DNA of 64,000 nucleotides, taken from assembly GCA_028282845.1 (NCBI GenBank), contig JANQGY010000002.1, forward strand, positions 1 through 64,000. Reading direction: 5' to 3'. How positions within the stretch are numbered: the stretch's first letter is position 1; every line of letters begins with the position of its first letter. The notes beneath the pieces were generated by a model. That model saw nothing but the letters and a program-made list of their open reading frames with translations, was not told the origin of the DNA and ran no database searches. This document shows, piece by piece, positions 45,782 to 53,974 of this stretch. A program made the position numbers and the translations under genes. The stretch comes from a bacterium (GTDB lineage: Bacteria > Fidelibacterota > Marinisomatia > Marinisomatales > JAHJCW01).

Positions 45782-46410
45782 ATTTTACAATACAAAAATC
45801 AAGTTTTGCAGTTTATAAAGAAAAACGATCAGAATTTATTGCCTATACTTTTCATTTAAATTCGCGTGTTGAATTAAATGATATATTAAAATCGCTGAAG
45901 ATTAAATATCCCAATGCTCGTCATTTTTGTTGGGCATATAAGATTTTTCGAAATGATAAATTTGTTGAAAATTATTCTGATGCCGGCGAACCGAGCGGCT
46001 CAGCCGGAATACCAATTCTAAATAGTATCAAATCAAATCAGTTGGTGAATTGCGCAATAGTTGTGGTTCGCAAGTTTGGTGGAGTGAAGCTTGGCAGAAG
46101 GGGACTGATCAGTGCGTATCGGCAAGCCGCTGACTTGTCCATCGCTGAAAGCGGCTTAAACCAATGGGAACAATTTGTACGATTTGATTTGCGCAGTGAT
46201 ATTAATTTTTATGGCGCAATTACCCGCTCAATTGAGAAATTCGGAGGGCAGATAATAGCGGATTCTTCCGGTGAGAGTTTGAAAATGTCGGTGGTAATTA
46301 AGGAACAGGATCGTGAAACTTTCATCAAGCAATTTAATGAAGTGAGCAAAAATTTGGGGGCAATAAAAGAGCAGAGTGAACACGACCAAACCAAGGAGGT
46401 AAGAAAATGA
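45778..46410 (+). CDS. YigZ/IMPACT family protein (UPF0029)
   Basis: A 210-residue protein that starts with TTG (45778) overlapping the der stop by 4 bases. The N-terminal Impact domain shows 'KEKRSEFIAYTFHL', 'NARHFCWAYKI', 'YSDAGEPSGSAGIPIL' and 'NCAIVVVRKFGGVKLGRRGLISAYR', and the C-terminal UPF0029 ferredoxin-like domain follows. Bacterial members are thought to act in translation or proline-peptide metabolism; the role is not settled. Confidence 0.92.
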   Translation: MNFTIQKSSFAVYKEKRSEFIAYTFHLNSRVELNDILKSLKIKYPNARHFCWAYKIFRNDKFVENYSDAGEPSGSAGIPILNSIKSNQLVNCAIVVVRKFGGVKLGRRGLISAYRQAADLSIAESGLNQWEQFVRFDLRSDINFYGAITRSIEKFGGQIIADSSGESLKMSVVIKEQDRETFIKQFNEVSKNLGAIKEQSEHDQTKEVRK

Positions 46411-46508
46411 CAATAGTAGGGAGTAGTATACTATTGAGAATCTCTGCTCACTCTGCTTGATAGATTAACGCAGTAATTGCAAAAAAGTTTCCTAAAAAAG
46501 GAGAAAAG

Positions 46509-47504
46509 ATGAAGAGGATATTTTTAGTATTTATTTTAATAGTTTTTCTTGGATGCGGCGAAAATTCGAGCAGGATCGAAATCGGTTTCTGGAACGTTGA
46601 GAATTTGTTTGATCTCGTAGATGATCCTGACAAGAATGATGACGAATTCGCACTCAATGGCAGAAAAATGGCTACACAGGAAATTTTGGATATGAAATTG
46701 AACCATTTGACTGAGGTGCTTATTGATCTTGATGTAGATGTATTAGGTTTGTGCGAAGTTGAGAATCTTGCTGTTTTGGAGATGTTGAATGAGAATTATA
46801 ATGACAGAAATTATTCGATTATACATTTTGAAGGTCCCGATTTGCGCGGTATTGATGTGGCATTGTTTTATGATGCGGACAAATTAGAGATTATAGAATC
46901 TAAGCCGATCGTCATTCCATTTGAAGATGAAAGTCCAACCCGGGATGTGCTCTATGTAAAAGGGAAATTTCAAGAACAAACTTTACACTTATTTGTGAAT
47001 CATTGGCCCTCGAATTATAGCGGCTTGGAACGCGGTATGCGACGCCGTATGGTAGCCGCCGAGTTTGTAAGAAAGGAAATTGACAAAATATTAACTTCGG
47101 ATGAAGATGCCAATATTGTATTAATGGGTGATTTCAATGAAGATCCAATTGCCGAAGCGGTTAAAGTGGTATTGAACACGTCCATTGAGAAGCAAAAAGC
47201 ACAATCTGACAATCAAATTTTATGGAACCCGATGGCCCATATCATGGGTGTTGAAAATGGCGGTACCTATAAATATCGCGGCGTGGATAATGTGATTGAT
47301 CAGTTTATAGTAAGTGGTGGTTTAATAGATGACATGGCATTAGAATTAATTCCTGAATCGGTGCAGGTACTCAACAAGCCTAAATATCGCCAGAGCGAAG
47401 GCGACTATGCCGGTTATCCGTTCCGGTTCTGGGTTGGCGACATTTTGCTAGGCGGTTATTCCGACCACATGGCGATCATGTGTGAATTACAAATTAAAAA
47501 TTAG
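46509..47504 (+). CDS. Endonuclease/exonuclease/phosphatase-family lipoprotein
   Basis: A 331-residue protein with signal and lipobox (MKRIFLVFILIVFLGC; Cys16). The EEP fold is shown by 'IGFWNVENLFDLVDDP', 'LGLCEVENLAVLEML', 'LFVNHWPSN', 'IVLMGDFNEDP' and the final 'YSDHMAIMC' (catalytic Asp-His). It is expected to hydrolyse phosphodiesters outside the cytoplasm, e.g. extracellular DNA or phospholipids. RBS AAAGGAGAAAAG precedes ATG 46509. Confidence 0.9.
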   Translation: MKRIFLVFILIVFLGCGENSSRIEIGFWNVENLFDLVDDPDKNDDEFALNGRKMATQEILDMKLNHLTEVLIDLDVDVLGLCEVENLAVLEMLNENYNDRNYSIIHFEGPDLRGIDVALFYDADKLEIIESKPIVIPFEDESPTRDVLYVKGKFQEQTLHLFVNHWPSNYSGLERGMRRRMVAAEFVRKEIDKILTSDEDANIVLMGDFNEDPIAEAVKVVLNTSIEKQKAQSDNQILWNPMAHIMGVENGGTYKYRGVDNVIDQFIVSGGLIDDMALELIPESVQVLNKPKYRQSEGDYAGYPFRFWVGDILLGGYSDHMAIMCELQIKN

Positions 47505-47580
47505 TTAGCGCGTTATTGCAGGGGATTACTTTATTTACTAATTTCCTGTCCGTTTTTTTATAGATAACAAATCAAATGAT

Positions 47581-47654
<74 letters not shown>

Positions 47655-47662
47655 CAGTCAAG

Positions 47663-47690
47663 ACCCTCAATTTTATTGAGGGTTTTTTTA
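47663..47690 (+). terminator. Intrinsic terminator after tRNA-fMet
   Basis: Stem ACCCTCAA / TTGAGGGT (8 bp, loop TTTTA) followed by a T7 tract, 8 bases after the tRNA. Confidence 0.9.
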
Positions 47691-47850
47691 TTTTTATTGA
47701 AATTGTATTCTATTCAATTTTATGACGTTTTGGTATATACAAATTAAATACACAAATTATTTATATCGGTAAACTCAGTTATAAAAAATATATACATTAA
47801 GATTATTGTAGAACAAATCTCTAGTCATCATTTCTCTATCAATATATCTA

Positions 47851-47872
47851 AAATACTGTGTTTAGAGTATTT
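47851..47872. promoter_or_regulatory. Copy 1 of a 22-bp inverted repeat (putative response-regulator site)
   Basis: AAATACT-GTGTTTAG-AGTATTT, ending 61 bases before the start of the winged-helix gene. Three more copies lie upstream of other transcription units in this region. Confidence 0.65.
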
Positions 47873-47933
47873 ACACCTCTTTTATTGTAAAGTAACTTTA
47901 ATAATAAATTGCTATGAATTTTTGGAATTGCAT

Positions 47934-48230
47934 ATGAGTAGAAAACCCAAAAATGTGGTATTAGATAATAGGATACTTGAATCGTTAACGGATGGTCCTT
48001 TATTAACACCCCAATTGGCTGATTTACTTAATATTGAAAACAAAAGAATCTATAGAAGGTGTCGTTGGCTTGAAGAGAATGGAGATTTACAATCTTATCG
48101 AGGACAATTTAGAGGTTTGTATTGTATCGATGATGAGCAAATTGTTACAGAGGATATTTATCAAGATTGTTTGGATAATGAACATGAATTAAGATCAATG
48201 TCTTCTCGAATATGGGAATTGGTTACATAA
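47934..48230 (+). CDS. Small winged-helix DNA-binding protein
   Basis: A 98-residue protein from ATG 47934. 'NRILESLTDGPLLTPQLADLLNIENKRIYRRCRWLEENGDL' followed by 'SYRGQFRGLYCIDDEQ' is a winged-helix arrangement (recognition helix, then beta-wing). The rest is acidic ('EDIYQDCLDNEHEL'). It is probably a transcriptional regulator of the accessory region. The 22-bp repeat (47851-47872) is in its promoter. An in-frame TTG four codons upstream is a possible alternative start. Confidence 0.68.
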   Translation: MSRKPKNVVLDNRILESLTDGPLLTPQLADLLNIENKRIYRRCRWLEENGDLQSYRGQFRGLYCIDDEQIVTEDIYQDCLDNEHELRSMSSRIWELVT

Positions 48231-48333
48231 AGCCAAAACAGTTTATCAGAAAATAATTTATTTACACTAACTATTTATCAACCTACCCTTTATTATCTCC
48301 GAATTTAACTCACCTTTGACACACTGCAATTTA

Positions 48334-48480
48334 TTAAACATATCTCTGAGAAACTCTGCCTCCATCTGCATTAGCAAAGGCACAAATTTCTTTAGAGATT
48401 GAAGCTGATAAACTTTCCTTAAACTCTAAATGATAGCCTCCGCCTTGATTAATGAGTTGTTCTAATTCTTTTTGATTCAT
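48334..48480 (-). pseudogene. Remnant of an AlbA_2 (Schlafen-like) ATP-binding protein
   Basis: The 48-codon frame begins 'MNQKELEQLINQGGGYHLEF', then 'KESLSASISKEICAFANADG'. This is the canonical start of AlbA_2-domain putative transcriptional regulators ('ELI..GE...EFK......I.KEI.AFAN..GG'). It breaks off after 'GGRV' and a short different-frame tail (AEFLRDMFNKLQCVKGEL...) follows, as if the middle of the gene was deleted. It lies 32 bases downstream of the first Fic gene. Confidence 0.6.
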
Positions 48481-48512
48481 TTGATATTTAACTAGTGTAT
48501 AGTATAGTAAAT

Positions 48513-49358
48513 TTACTTAAATGTTCCCAAATACTTCCTTACATAATAACTTACAAAACCATCTTCGTCTCTTTCTAAAGCTCTGTAATATGCATTCCGA
48601 TTTTTATATTCAATAATCAGTATTGGATATCCGGCAAACCATAAAATATGATTCATAAGTAATCTTCCGATACGACCATTACCATCACCAAAAGGATGAA
48701 TTTTCTCAAACCTATAATGGACTATAGCTGATAACTCAACAGGATTGATATTGTCTTTTTCTTTATCAATAAATCTATTCAGTTGATTCATTAACTTTTT
48801 TACTTCTTGATGCTTAGGAGCAATATGAGAACCTACTCTTACGTTGTAACTCCGGTATTTACCTGCTAATTCAGGTTTTGATCTATTGAATATTTTTTTG
48901 TGCCATTCTAACAAAAGAGAATTTGTTATTGATTTTCTTTTTTCAAGCATTTCAAGGAAAACAGCATTATGGGCTTCTGCTTCATAAACATCTCTTAAAC
49001 CTTTTTTAGGAGATTCTTTGTCAAAGATTATTCCTCTTACCTCTGATTCTGAGATCGTTGATCCTTCAATTGCATTTGTATTATAAGTAAATGTAATTGC
49101 AATTTCTTCTTTCTGCTGTTCTCTGATGCTCTTTGGAAGTTTTCCCCAATCTTTTTGAAAAGTCTCTTTTATCGCTTCAAGCCGATGGTAATACTCCGGT
49201 TGAATTTTTTTTCTGAAATTTCTTTTTATTTCATCAATATTTTGAGGAATATCAATACCAAGATATTTTTCTTTAGTAATAACTTTCCCATTCCTACGAA
49301 AGTCATGTTTTAGATAGTAATATTGCTTATTACCTTTTTTTCTTCTTATTACTTTCAT
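48513..49358 (-). CDS. Fic-family AMPylator, class II (with N-terminal inhibitory helix)
   Basis: A 281-residue Fic protein from ATG 49358 (MKVIRRKKGNKQYYYLKHDF); the longer upstream frame is unlikely. The catalytic loop is complete at residues 221-232, 'HPFGDGNGRIGR' (His221 catalytic, Asp225 metal), so it should transfer AMP to a hydroxyl. The inhibitory motif [S/T]xxxE[G/N] appears as 'TNAIEG' (residues 94-99) ahead of the Fic core, placing it in class II, which is auto-inhibited. The target is unknown. There is no separate antitoxin and no DNA-binding domain. Confidence 0.93.
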   Translation of the reverse strand: MKVIRRKKGNKQYYYLKHDFRRNGKVITKEKYLGIDIPQNIDEIKRNFRKKIQPEYYHRLEAIKETFQKDWGKLPKSIREQQKEEIAITFTYNTNAIEGSTISESEVRGIIFDKESPKKGLRDVYEAEAHNAVFLEMLEKRKSITNSLLLEWHKKIFNRSKPELAGKYRSYNVRVGSHIAPKHQEVKKLMNQLNRFIDKEKDNINPVELSAIVHYRFEKIHPFGDGNGRIGRLLMNHILWFAGYPILIIEYKNRNAYYRALERDEDGFVSYYVRKYLGTFK

Positions 49359-49366
49359 ATAAATAA

Positions 49367-49417
49367 TACCACTACAAACTATATAAATATTTCTACTAAT
49401 GGTTAAATGTAGTGGTA
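49367..49417. promoter_or_regulatory. Inverted repeat in the promoter of the first Fic gene
   Basis: Perfect 10-bp arms TACCACTACA (49367-49376) and TGTAGTGGTA (49408-49417), 31 bases apart. The inner arm is 8 bases upstream of the Fic ATG, so occupation would block transcription or translation initiation. Confidence 0.55.
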
Positions 49418-49490
49418 ATATATAAAAAAAACAATAAATTTTTGCCCCATAATAATTAGCAAGATAGTTTCTTGATGGGCAGCTTGCTAA

Positions 49491-49512
49491 AAATACTGGA
49501 TTGAGGGTATTT
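49491..49512. promoter_or_regulatory. Copy 2 of the 22-bp inverted repeat, upstream of the neprosin operon
   Basis: AAATACT-GGATTGAG-GGTATTT, one mismatch in the right arm. It lies 191 bases before the first gene of the lipoprotein/neprosin operon; a further half site AAATACTCATTTT is at about 49571. Confidence 0.6.
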
Positions 49513-49703
49513 AAACTATATATACTTATATGTAATTTCACATGAAGATAATATGAATTATTTCATACAAAATACTCATTTTAATTAACACAGTCCACTA
49601 CCCAATATTCCTGAGCACAGAATTTCATTTTATCTTATAAACTTACTGTTTGTTAATCTTATCAAGAGATTAACATGATGTTTGATTAACTGTGGAGGAC
49701 ATT

Positions 49704-50363
49704 ATGAGACGAATAGTTTTATTTATCCTTATAATCGCATTAGCTCTGACAGGCTGTAGTTCCACTACCACTTTGGTTGATTTTAGTAATTTAAGTACTG
49801 TAACCCCTAGCGGTTCTACAGTACCTGTTAATGTCGGTGATGTTTTTAAAGTGGGAGATATATTGATAGAAAAAAACTCGCAAGTAAAATTTGCAGTTTT
49901 ACCATTTCAATGGGGATCAGCAGTTCAACACCCAATGTGTCCTGCCGGTGTATTAGGTTGGACACCTGAAGGTTATGTAGATATTGTTCAAGATAATATG
50001 GCTGGTGGTTCCGGTACAGAATTACATTTTAATAATGCTACATTAGGTATTATTGCTCCAACAGGTACAAAAGTTACTGATATAAAACTAAAATTTGGAG
50101 ATTATGGTGGTAATATTAATCTAATTGCCAAAGGAACTATATATAACTACAATAGTTTTGGTTTGATACCGGGAATCCCGACTCTTAACCTCGTAGTTTC
50201 TTCTGGATTACCTAAAGGAATATTAAACCTTTCGGGCGATATTGGACAATTCTATTATACATTTCCTTGTCCGGCTTTCTTCCCAATACAACAATATACA
50301 GCTGTAGTTGGCGGAGGGCAGGAATTATGGATTGATGACATAGAATTTACACTTAAAAAATAG
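49704..50363 (+). CDS. Hypothetical lipoprotein, first gene of the split-neprosin operon
   Basis: A 219-residue protein from ATG 49704 with a strong GGAGGA ribosome site; lipobox LALTGC (Cys18). The mature part is rich in beta-strand and Gly ('VNVGDVFKVGDILIEKNSQVKFAVLPFQWG', 'GGGQELWIDDIEF'), suggesting a beta-sandwich adhesion or carbohydrate-like domain. No family recognised. It lies 54 bases before the activation-peptide gene, so it is probably part of the same secreted set. Confidence 0.72.
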   Translation: MRRIVLFILIIALALTGCSSTTTLVDFSNLSTVTPSGSTVPVNVGDVFKVGDILIEKNSQVKFAVLPFQWGSAVQHPMCPAGVLGWTPEGYVDIVQDNMAGGSGTELHFNNATLGIIAPTGTKVTDIKLKFGDYGGNINLIAKGTIYNYNSFGLIPGIPTLNLVVSSGLPKGILNLSGDIGQFYYTFPCPAFFPIQQYTAVVGGGQELWIDDIEFTLKK

Positions 50364-50417
50364 GATTTATAAATCCTACTACTAACTGAAAATATTTCAT
50401 CTTCAAGGAGTTGAATT

Positions 50418-51035
50418 ATGTTAAATCCAACTACAAAAAAATATTTGGTATATTCACTAATTATCTTTTCTCTTATTGTAACAATACCAATTATTTCAAG
50501 TTGCACTCACAAAGAAAATCAAATTAGTGGTAATTACATGTATCCCAATGAATTTGTCGATTTTGAACAATTTATATTAAAAACAGAAAGTGCCACTTTA
50601 GATGATTTTTTAAAAAATGATATAACTAAGGTATCAAATAAGAGAGAGTTCACTAAGATGCAAAAACACATTTTATCTCTATATAAGGGTGTTACAGTGA
50701 ACAATAGTTTTGTTATGGAAACCGGGGGACACGTTGACTGCATTGATATCAATAAGCAGCCCGGTTTGAGACAAAATGGCCAAATACAAAAGCTTGCAAC
50801 ACCTCCTCCTCCATTGAAAGTTGACATTGAGGAGGGGGATCAAAAAGCTCAATTTGTTGAACCAATGCTTAGTAAAGATAAGAAAGATCGTTTTGATAAT
50901 GTGATGTATTGTCCTGAAGGACATATCCCAATGAGACGTATTACCTTGGAAGAACTTACAAGATACAAAACACTAGGAGATTTCTTTAACAAGTATGGTA
51001 AAACTGGCAGAACTGGTTTGCCGGATACTAAATAA
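50418..51035 (+). CDS. Neprosin activation-peptide domain as a stand-alone lipoprotein
   Basis: A 205-residue lipoprotein (signal, then 'IISSC', Cys29) behind an AAGGAG site. It matches the propeptide of plant and bacterial neprosins: 'ETGGHVDCIDINKQPGL' corresponds to the 'GDIIDCV.I..QPAFDHP' element and 'YCPEGHIPMRRITLEELTRY' to 'CPEGTIPIRRTT.EDL'. It ends at 'FFNKYGK', where the catalytic domain would start in a normal neprosin. Here the protein stops, and the catalytic domain is the next gene. Plausibly it acts in trans as chaperone/inhibitor of the protease. The domain identity is strong; the role is inference. Confidence 0.85.
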   Translation: MLNPTTKKYLVYSLIIFSLIVTIPIISSCTHKENQISGNYMYPNEFVDFEQFILKTESATLDDFLKNDITKVSNKREFTKMQKHILSLYKGVTVNNSFVMETGGHVDCIDINKQPGLRQNGQIQKLATPPPPLKVDIEEGDQKAQFVEPMLSKDKKDRFDNVMYCPEGHIPMRRITLEELTRYKTLGDFFNKYGKTGRTGLPDTK

Positions 51036-51055
51036 CATAAAAAGGAGAATAAGCC

Positions 51056-51877
51056 ATGAAGATCAAGAAAATAAATACATTTATTTCCTTTTTATCGGTT
51101 TGTTTGGTTCTGATTTCATTATCCTGTAATGGATCTAGTACTCATTATTGGGCTTGGGGACAGCAAGCGATAGATAATAAAGGAGGCGACTCTAGACTTA
51201 ATGTTTGGAAGCCTGATTCGGACCCCGGAGTTTTTTCATTATCCCAACATTGGTATGTCGCAGGCAGTGGTAATAATAAACAAACAGTAGAAGGTGGTTG
51301 GCAAGTATATCCAGGGAAATATGGGACAGATAATCCATGTTTATTTATATTTTATACCCCTGATAATTATTCTTCAGGTTGCTATAATCTTGATTGTGGT
51401 GCGTTCGTGCAAGTTAACAACAATTGGGTCTTGGGAGGATCACTTTTACCTGTAAGTATTGATGGGGGAACGCAGTATATAATCAGGATGCAATGGCAAC
51501 TTTATCAAGGGAATTGGTGGTTATTTGTGCAGGGTAGGGGTGGCTACGATGCAGTCGGTTATTATCCCGGTTCAAAGTTTAATGATGGTCCAATTGTGAC
51601 TAATGCAGAATATATAAAATATGGTGGTGAGACTGCTTCAGACGGATCAGGAAATGCCGGTGAGATGGGTTCCGGAAATTTTGCTAGTACTGGATGGACT
51701 CATGCAGCTTATCAACGTACAATATATTATATTGATACAAACTTAACTAGTCATTGGGCTAACTTGACACCGTATCAGACGCAACCATCTTGCTACACTA
51801 TTGATATGCACAATTTAACAGGAGGATCGTGGGCTACTTACTTCTATTTTGGCGGACCAAAATGTCCTAATCCATAG
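51056..51877 (+). CDS. Neprosin-family (DUF239) glutamic protease, catalytic domain only, lipoprotein
   Basis: A 273-residue protein with its own signal and lipobox (Cys24, 'ISLSC') and AAAGGAG site. The neprosin core is unmistakable: 'SRLNVWKPDSDPGVFSLSQH', 'TVEGGWQVYPGKYG', 'SSGCYNLDCGAFVQVNNNW', 'GNWWLFV', 'YIKYGGETASDG', 'GEMGSGNFA', and the end 'WATYFYFGGPKCP'. The two glutamates expected to be catalytic are Glu79 (in EGGWQV) and Glu192 (in YGGET). Paired cysteines suggest disulphides, fitting an extracytoplasmic enzyme. Neprosins cleave after proline, at low pH in pitcher plants. It lacks the N-terminal activation peptide, which is encoded 20 bases upstream as a separate gene. Confidence 0.92.
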   Translation: MKIKKINTFISFLSVCLVLISLSCNGSSTHYWAWGQQAIDNKGGDSRLNVWKPDSDPGVFSLSQHWYVAGSGNNKQTVEGGWQVYPGKYGTDNPCLFIFYTPDNYSSGCYNLDCGAFVQVNNNWVLGGSLLPVSIDGGTQYIIRMQWQLYQGNWWLFVQGRGGYDAVGYYPGSKFNDGPIVTNAEYIKYGGETASDGSGNAGEMGSGNFASTGWTHAAYQRTIYYIDTNLTSHWANLTPYQTQPSCYTIDMHNLTGGSWATYFYFGGPKCPNP

Positions 51878-52212
51878 ACAATATTATAATTTGCAAGGAT
51901 CATTAGGCGGCAGCAATTTAACTTACTTTTATATTGTTGTCTCCTCTATAGCTGCCGCTGAAGTTCCATTTTAAGAACTAATTTTGATTTTACACTGATG
52001 CTTTAGCGATATTTGCTTAACATCAATAAAAGAAGGCCAATGCTCATTTTATACAATTCTTTTTCAGTATAATGCTCCAGGTGCCGAAGGGAATTATTTT
52101 TTACAAAAACAGCAAGTAAGAAAATTTTATAAAGTTTTTGTGGTAAAAGATTTACTATTTTACTATTATTATACGTTCTTGTTTATAATTATTATATATA
52201 ATGGGAGGTCCT
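51878..52212. other. Spacer after the neprosin operon
   Basis: No gene is visible here. It holds a long inverted repeat (51907-51958) and the promoter of the PLD gene; the stretch after about 52060 is almost pure A/T. Confidence 0.4.
51907..51958. terminator. Inverted repeat downstream of the neprosin gene
   Basis: Arms GCGGCAGC (51907-51914) and GCTGCCGC (51951-51958), 8 bp perfect, 36-base loop, GC-rich in an AT-rich setting, 29 bases after the stop. No T-tract. It may be a transcript-end structure or a mobile-element remnant. Confidence 0.35.
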
Positions 52213-53280
52213 ATGCCTAAAAAAATAGACAATATCGAACTTTATATGGGTCCTGATTCTATTGGTGGCAAAGATAATCTTTTGAATCCAATTGTTGATT
52301 TTATTAAGGAGGCTAAAAAGAGGTTATTTATAGCTGTTCAGGAATTAGATCATGCACCAATAGCTGAAGCAATCATCAGAGCTAAACAAAGAAAAGTGCA
52401 AGTCAAGCTTGTTTTAGAGGCTGATTATCTGATAGCAAAAAAAGCATTGGCTCAGCCCTTTTTACCGGGTGGTCCACATGAGCCTAATCGAATATTGCAT
52501 GATGCGATTTTGCGATCTAAAATAAAAGTAAACTCTGACTTTAATCCAAAAATATTTCATCAAAAATTTATTGTCAGAGATGGTGAATCAGTTTTAACAG
52601 GTTCAACAAATTTCACTAAAACCGGTGTAAGGAAAAACTTAAACCACATAATTATAGTCCACAATAAAGAAATCGCTAATATCTATAGCAAAGAGTTTAG
52701 GGAAATACAGCAAGGACATTTTGGCAAGCTGAATGAGGGACATGATCCTCGTCCCAAAGAGATTGATGTTTCCAATATTAGAATAAAAACCTTGTTTGCG
52801 CCTGATCATAATCCTGAAATGGAGATTATGAAACAAATTGCCAAAGCAAAGAGCAGGGTGGACTTTGCCATATTTACCTTCTCCAAATCTTCAGGTATTG
52901 ATGATCAGCTTATATTATCCCACAATGCAGGTATTGATATAAGGGGAGCAATGTTCCGCAGTCAAGCCAATCAGAAATGGTCAGCTTTAGGTCCTTTGAA
53001 AAATGCCGGAATAAAATTGTTTTTAGTACCTAAGAAAGGTCAGTTTCCCAATAAACCTAAAAAACTTCATCATAAATTGATGGTTATTGATCAGCAACTA
53101 ATAATAGCCGGTAGTTTTAACTATACTGGACCTGCTAATACTACTAACGATGAAAATATCATGATTATTGGAGATTTGGATTCATCCGATCAGGATTCAA
53201 TTAAGTCACAAAAGAAACTTGCAAAATATGCTCTCGATGAAATCGATCGCATAATCACTGATTGTGGAGAGCAGGTTTAA
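52213..53280 (+). CDS. Phospholipase-D-like protein with two HKD motifs
   Basis: A 355-residue cytoplasmic protein with two complete PLD active-site motifs: 'HQKFIVRDGESVLTGSTNF' (His116, Lys118, Asp123) and 'HHKLMVIDQQLIIAGSFNYT' (His286, Lys288, Asp293). It has no signal peptide, so it is probably a nuclease or phosphodiesterase that works inside the cell; such proteins occur in defence systems. I start it at ATG 52213, preceded by GGAGGT at 52204; ATG 52201 is in frame but lacks an upstream site. It has its own promoter region. Confidence 0.9.
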   Translation: MPKKIDNIELYMGPDSIGGKDNLLNPIVDFIKEAKKRLFIAVQELDHAPIAEAIIRAKQRKVQVKLVLEADYLIAKKALAQPFLPGGPHEPNRILHDAILRSKIKVNSDFNPKIFHQKFIVRDGESVLTGSTNFTKTGVRKNLNHIIIVHNKEIANIYSKEFREIQQGHFGKLNEGHDPRPKEIDVSNIRIKTLFAPDHNPEMEIMKQIAKAKSRVDFAIFTFSKSSGIDDQLILSHNAGIDIRGAMFRSQANQKWSALGPLKNAGIKLFLVPKKGQFPNKPKKLHHKLMVIDQQLIIAGSFNYTGPANTTNDENIMIIGDLDSSDQDSIKSQKKLAKYALDEIDRIITDCGEQV

Positions 53281-53305
53281 CAATCTGAATTAATAGAACA
53301 AATTA

Positions 53306-53974
53306 TTATTTGACTTCCCGAATTGGAATAAGATTTTGATCAAAAGCGTATCTCGTCAGGGCAGCTGCATTATGAATATCTAACTTCTTCATGATATTTC
53401 TTCGGTGCTTTTCAACAGTTTTCCAACTGATAAACAATTTTTTGGCAATTTGTTTAGATGTATTACCACGTGCAATCATCTTTAGTATTTCAGTCTCTCG
53501 CTTAGATAGTATTCTTTTGGTTGCGGTCTTACAGATTGATTTATCTCTTAAATGCTCGGCATCAATTGCATTAATATCACTACTTAAATATATTCTTCCT
53601 TCTGACACACAATTGATCGCATTAATTAATTCTGATGCTGCCGATTGTTTTGCCAAGTATCCTATGATACCTTTAGCAAATGCTCTTTGAATACTCTCTT
53701 CATCATCATACATTGACAAAACTATGATCTTGGCTTCTTCATTTATTCTCTTAATATTTCCAATAGCTTCAAATCCATTCATCTTAGGCATAGCCAAATC
53801 AATAATTAAAATATCAGGTTCTAGTAATTTGTATTGTGCAAGTGTTGAAATGCCATCAAATGCTTCACCAATTACTTTGAGATTTTTCTGAGCATTAATC
53901 AAAGCTATCAGGCCCTGCCGAACCATGGCATGATCATCAGCAATTAGTATTTTTACTTTTTCATTGTCATTCAT
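53306..53974 (-). CDS. NarL/FixJ-family response regulator
   Basis: A 222-residue DNA-binding response regulator. The receiver has 'ILIADDHAMVRQGL' (acidic pocket), phospho-acceptor Asp59 in 'LIIDLAMPKMNGFEA', and a Ser in 'IVLSMYDDEE'. A LuxR/GerE-type helix-turn-helix fills residues about 155-205 ('LSKRETEILKMIARGNTSKQ', 'FISWKTVEKHRRNIMKKLDI'). It overlaps the histidine kinase gene by 8 bases. Its class binds two inverted heptamers separated by 2 bp, which fits the 22-bp repeats nearby. Confidence 0.95.
   Translation of the reverse strand: MNDNEKVKILIADDHAMVRQGLIALINAQKNLKVIGEAFDGISTLAQYKLLEPDILIIDLAMPKMNGFEAIGNIKRINEEAKIIVLSMYDDEESIQRAFAKGIIGYLAKQSAASELINAINCVSEGRIYLSSDINAIDAEHLRDKSICKTATKRILSKRETEILKMIARGNTSKQIAKKLFISWKTVEKHRRNIMKKLDIHNAAALTRYAFDQNLIPIREVK

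Noticed and set aside
49359..49541. N-terminal extension of the first Fic protein
   Set aside because: The added 61 residues are low-complexity translation of the promoter inverted repeat; homologues start at MKVIRRKKG-like sequences.
52213..53280. PLD gene as part of the 22-bp-repeat regulon
   Set aside because: No copy of the repeat occurs in the 335 bases upstream of it.
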